Shown piece by piece: positions 63,106 through 64,000 of a DNA stretch of 64,000 nt. This stretch comes from Hippopus hippopus (taxonomy: Eukaryota > Mollusca > Bivalvia > Cardiida > Cardiidae). Made by a program: the position numbers and the translations under genes. The DNA lies in the NCBI GenBank assembly GCA_946811185.2, contig OX328096.1, positions 71,919,345 through 71,983,344 on the forward strand, given 5' to 3'. The notes under the pieces are model-generated. The model was given only the letters and a program-made list of their open reading frames with translations. It ran no database searches and was not told the DNA's origin. Numbering within the stretch: position 1 is the stretch's first letter; every line of letters begins with the position of its first letter.

Positions 63106-63321
63106 TTAACTCTTTACAACATGAGCAAAATATAGACTTGTCCAAATAGAAAGCATTTGCAGATGACAATTCAAATGTAGTCAAATGATGGAATTTGTTG
63201 TTGATAGGGTAGAAAACATTGTGGGAAAAGGAAAAAATGCTGGTTACTATTTCCCACAATGTTTTCAAAAGGCTTCTTTCTCAGGGTTGTTAAAAGTCAG
63301 AAATGTGTGGTAAAGAAATAA
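63106..63321 (-). mobile_element. Element A, part of right hairpin arm deleted
   Basis: TTAACTCTTTACAACATG; AATGCTGGTTACTATTTCCC; ends GTGTGGTAAAGAAATAA. Confidence 0.9.
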
Positions 63322-63404
63322 ATTGATAGATTTTTCTTCCTATGTGAATTCTCATATTCTGTAGTTATATGTATTATACCCCCAATTCTGAATTGTATTT
63401 GAAT

Positions 63405-63880
63405 GATTGATTGTATTGGAGTTTAATGCTGTCTTACCAGCTTAGGTGAGTGCACCTATGCATGTGTTTCCTGGCTTTCTCACACCAATACTGACACAAC
63501 TTTCTTTCCAAGTCACTTACTACTTTTCTCAGATGCATCAAAGGTTGCCCAGCCAGGAAGCTCAGTGGTTAGCATATCTGACTCGTGACCTGGAGGTTGC
63601 GGGTTCGATACTCGGTTGCGGCTAACTTTCTTTCCTGAGATTTTTCACCTCTCACCTCTGCTGCATGTGAGGAAAGTAGTCAGTGGCTTTGAAAAGAAAG
63701 TTGTGTCAGTACTAGTGTGAAAAAGCCAGGAAACACATGGGTGCATCAGTAACTGCCATGGTATGACCTAAGCTGTTAAAATGGCATTAAACTCGTATAC
63801 AAACCAAACCAAAGCATCAGAGGTGGGAGGCGAAGAATAGCTGGAAACAAAGTTTGCCTCAACCGGGTATTGAATTGGTA
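63405..63880 (-). mobile_element. tRNA-SINE type 1, host of a nested SINE
   Basis: Pieces 63405-63534 and 63824-63880; together they read (reverse strand) ACCCGGTTGAGGCAAAC... to CAGGAAACACATGCATAGG and TTAAACTCCAATACAATC. Confidence 0.83.
63545..63813 (+). mobile_element. tRNA-SINE type 1, complete, nested
   Basis: AAGCTCAGTGGTTAGCATA (A box), GCGGGTTCGATACTCGG (B box), tail ATGGCATTAAACTCG. Target duplication GCATCAAAGG (63535) / GCATCAGAGG (63814). Confidence 0.9.
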
Positions 63881-63977
63881 TTTGAGGATTTCATGTACAT
63901 GTACATCAAAGAATAAAAATAAAGCATGTTTGATCCTCATGTTAATATGCAGTCAGAATAAATGCAGAATACAAGCA

Positions 63978-64000
63978 AAAACATTTTGGGAAAAGGTGAA
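63978..64000 (-). mobile_element. Element A, cut by the window end
   Basis: AAAACATTTTGGGAAAAGG matches the left hairpin arm; too short to be certain of orientation. Confidence 0.5.

Noticed and set aside
17..63321. CRISPR array, because of regularly repeated palindromes
   Set aside because: Copies are 229-bp transposable elements at irregular spacing in a eukaryotic intron-bearing locus, with no spacer structure.

Overview
The window is eukaryotic, AT-rich, intron-rich and dominated by repeats. It carries the 3' part of one protein gene, Axin, the scaffold of the Wnt/beta-catenin destruction complex, on the + strand. The tRNA-headed SINEs, the ACAAGAG-type non-autonomous elements and the hairpin repeats resemble repeat classes I associate with bivalve molluscs. 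That assignment is inference; I cannot name a species.

Layout. 1-10.7 kb: no coding sequence recognised (upstream intron of Axin, or intergenic), packed with short palindromic elements. 10.72-37.56 kb: eight Axin exons (10723-10822, 11898-12035, 18226-18881, 32378-32524, 35015-35221, 35874-36002, 36697-36873, 37395-37560). All splice sites are GT/AG and all phases agree, giving an uninterrupted 572-residue C-terminal portion with the GSK3-binding helix, the beta-catenin-binding helix, a His-rich linker and the C-terminal DIX domain. The RGS (APC-binding) part and the promoter must lie before base 1. 37.6-45 kb and 51.6-64 kb: no gene recognised, more of the same repeats plus SINEs. 45.35-51.08 kb: a degenerate minisatellite of about 29 bp per unit whose consensus carries the POU octamer ATGCAAAT.

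Element A. The dominant feature is a non-autonomous element in well over 100 full, partial or degenerate copies. A complete copy is 229 bp including both TTAA ends, and starts and ends TTAACYCTTTACCA.../...TGGTAAAGRGTTAA. It has a short arm S (about 60 bp), a central near-perfect palindrome of 67 bp centred on GCTGGTAACCAGC, and a long arm L (about 100 bp, containing ATTTGTCGTCTGCAAATGC). TTAA flanks and CCCTT-type ends point to mobilisation by a piggyBac-like transposase; none is encoded here. Below, strand + means S arm first and - means L arm first.

Other families. Element B is a second TTAA/CCCTTA element with its own palindrome (GTGTAGATCAAGATCAGACT). Element D is a hairpin element ending GGGTCCATATTCACC, with inverted CCAAT boxes at its tip. 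Several SINE families, two single large hairpins and three further non-autonomous elements are also present.

The most notable pattern is recursive insertion. Element A carries internal TTAA sites that have served as landing pads for new A and B copies. Arm-swapped S-S and L-L copies suggest recombination at the palindrome, and one copy begins at the base after the Axin stop codon.
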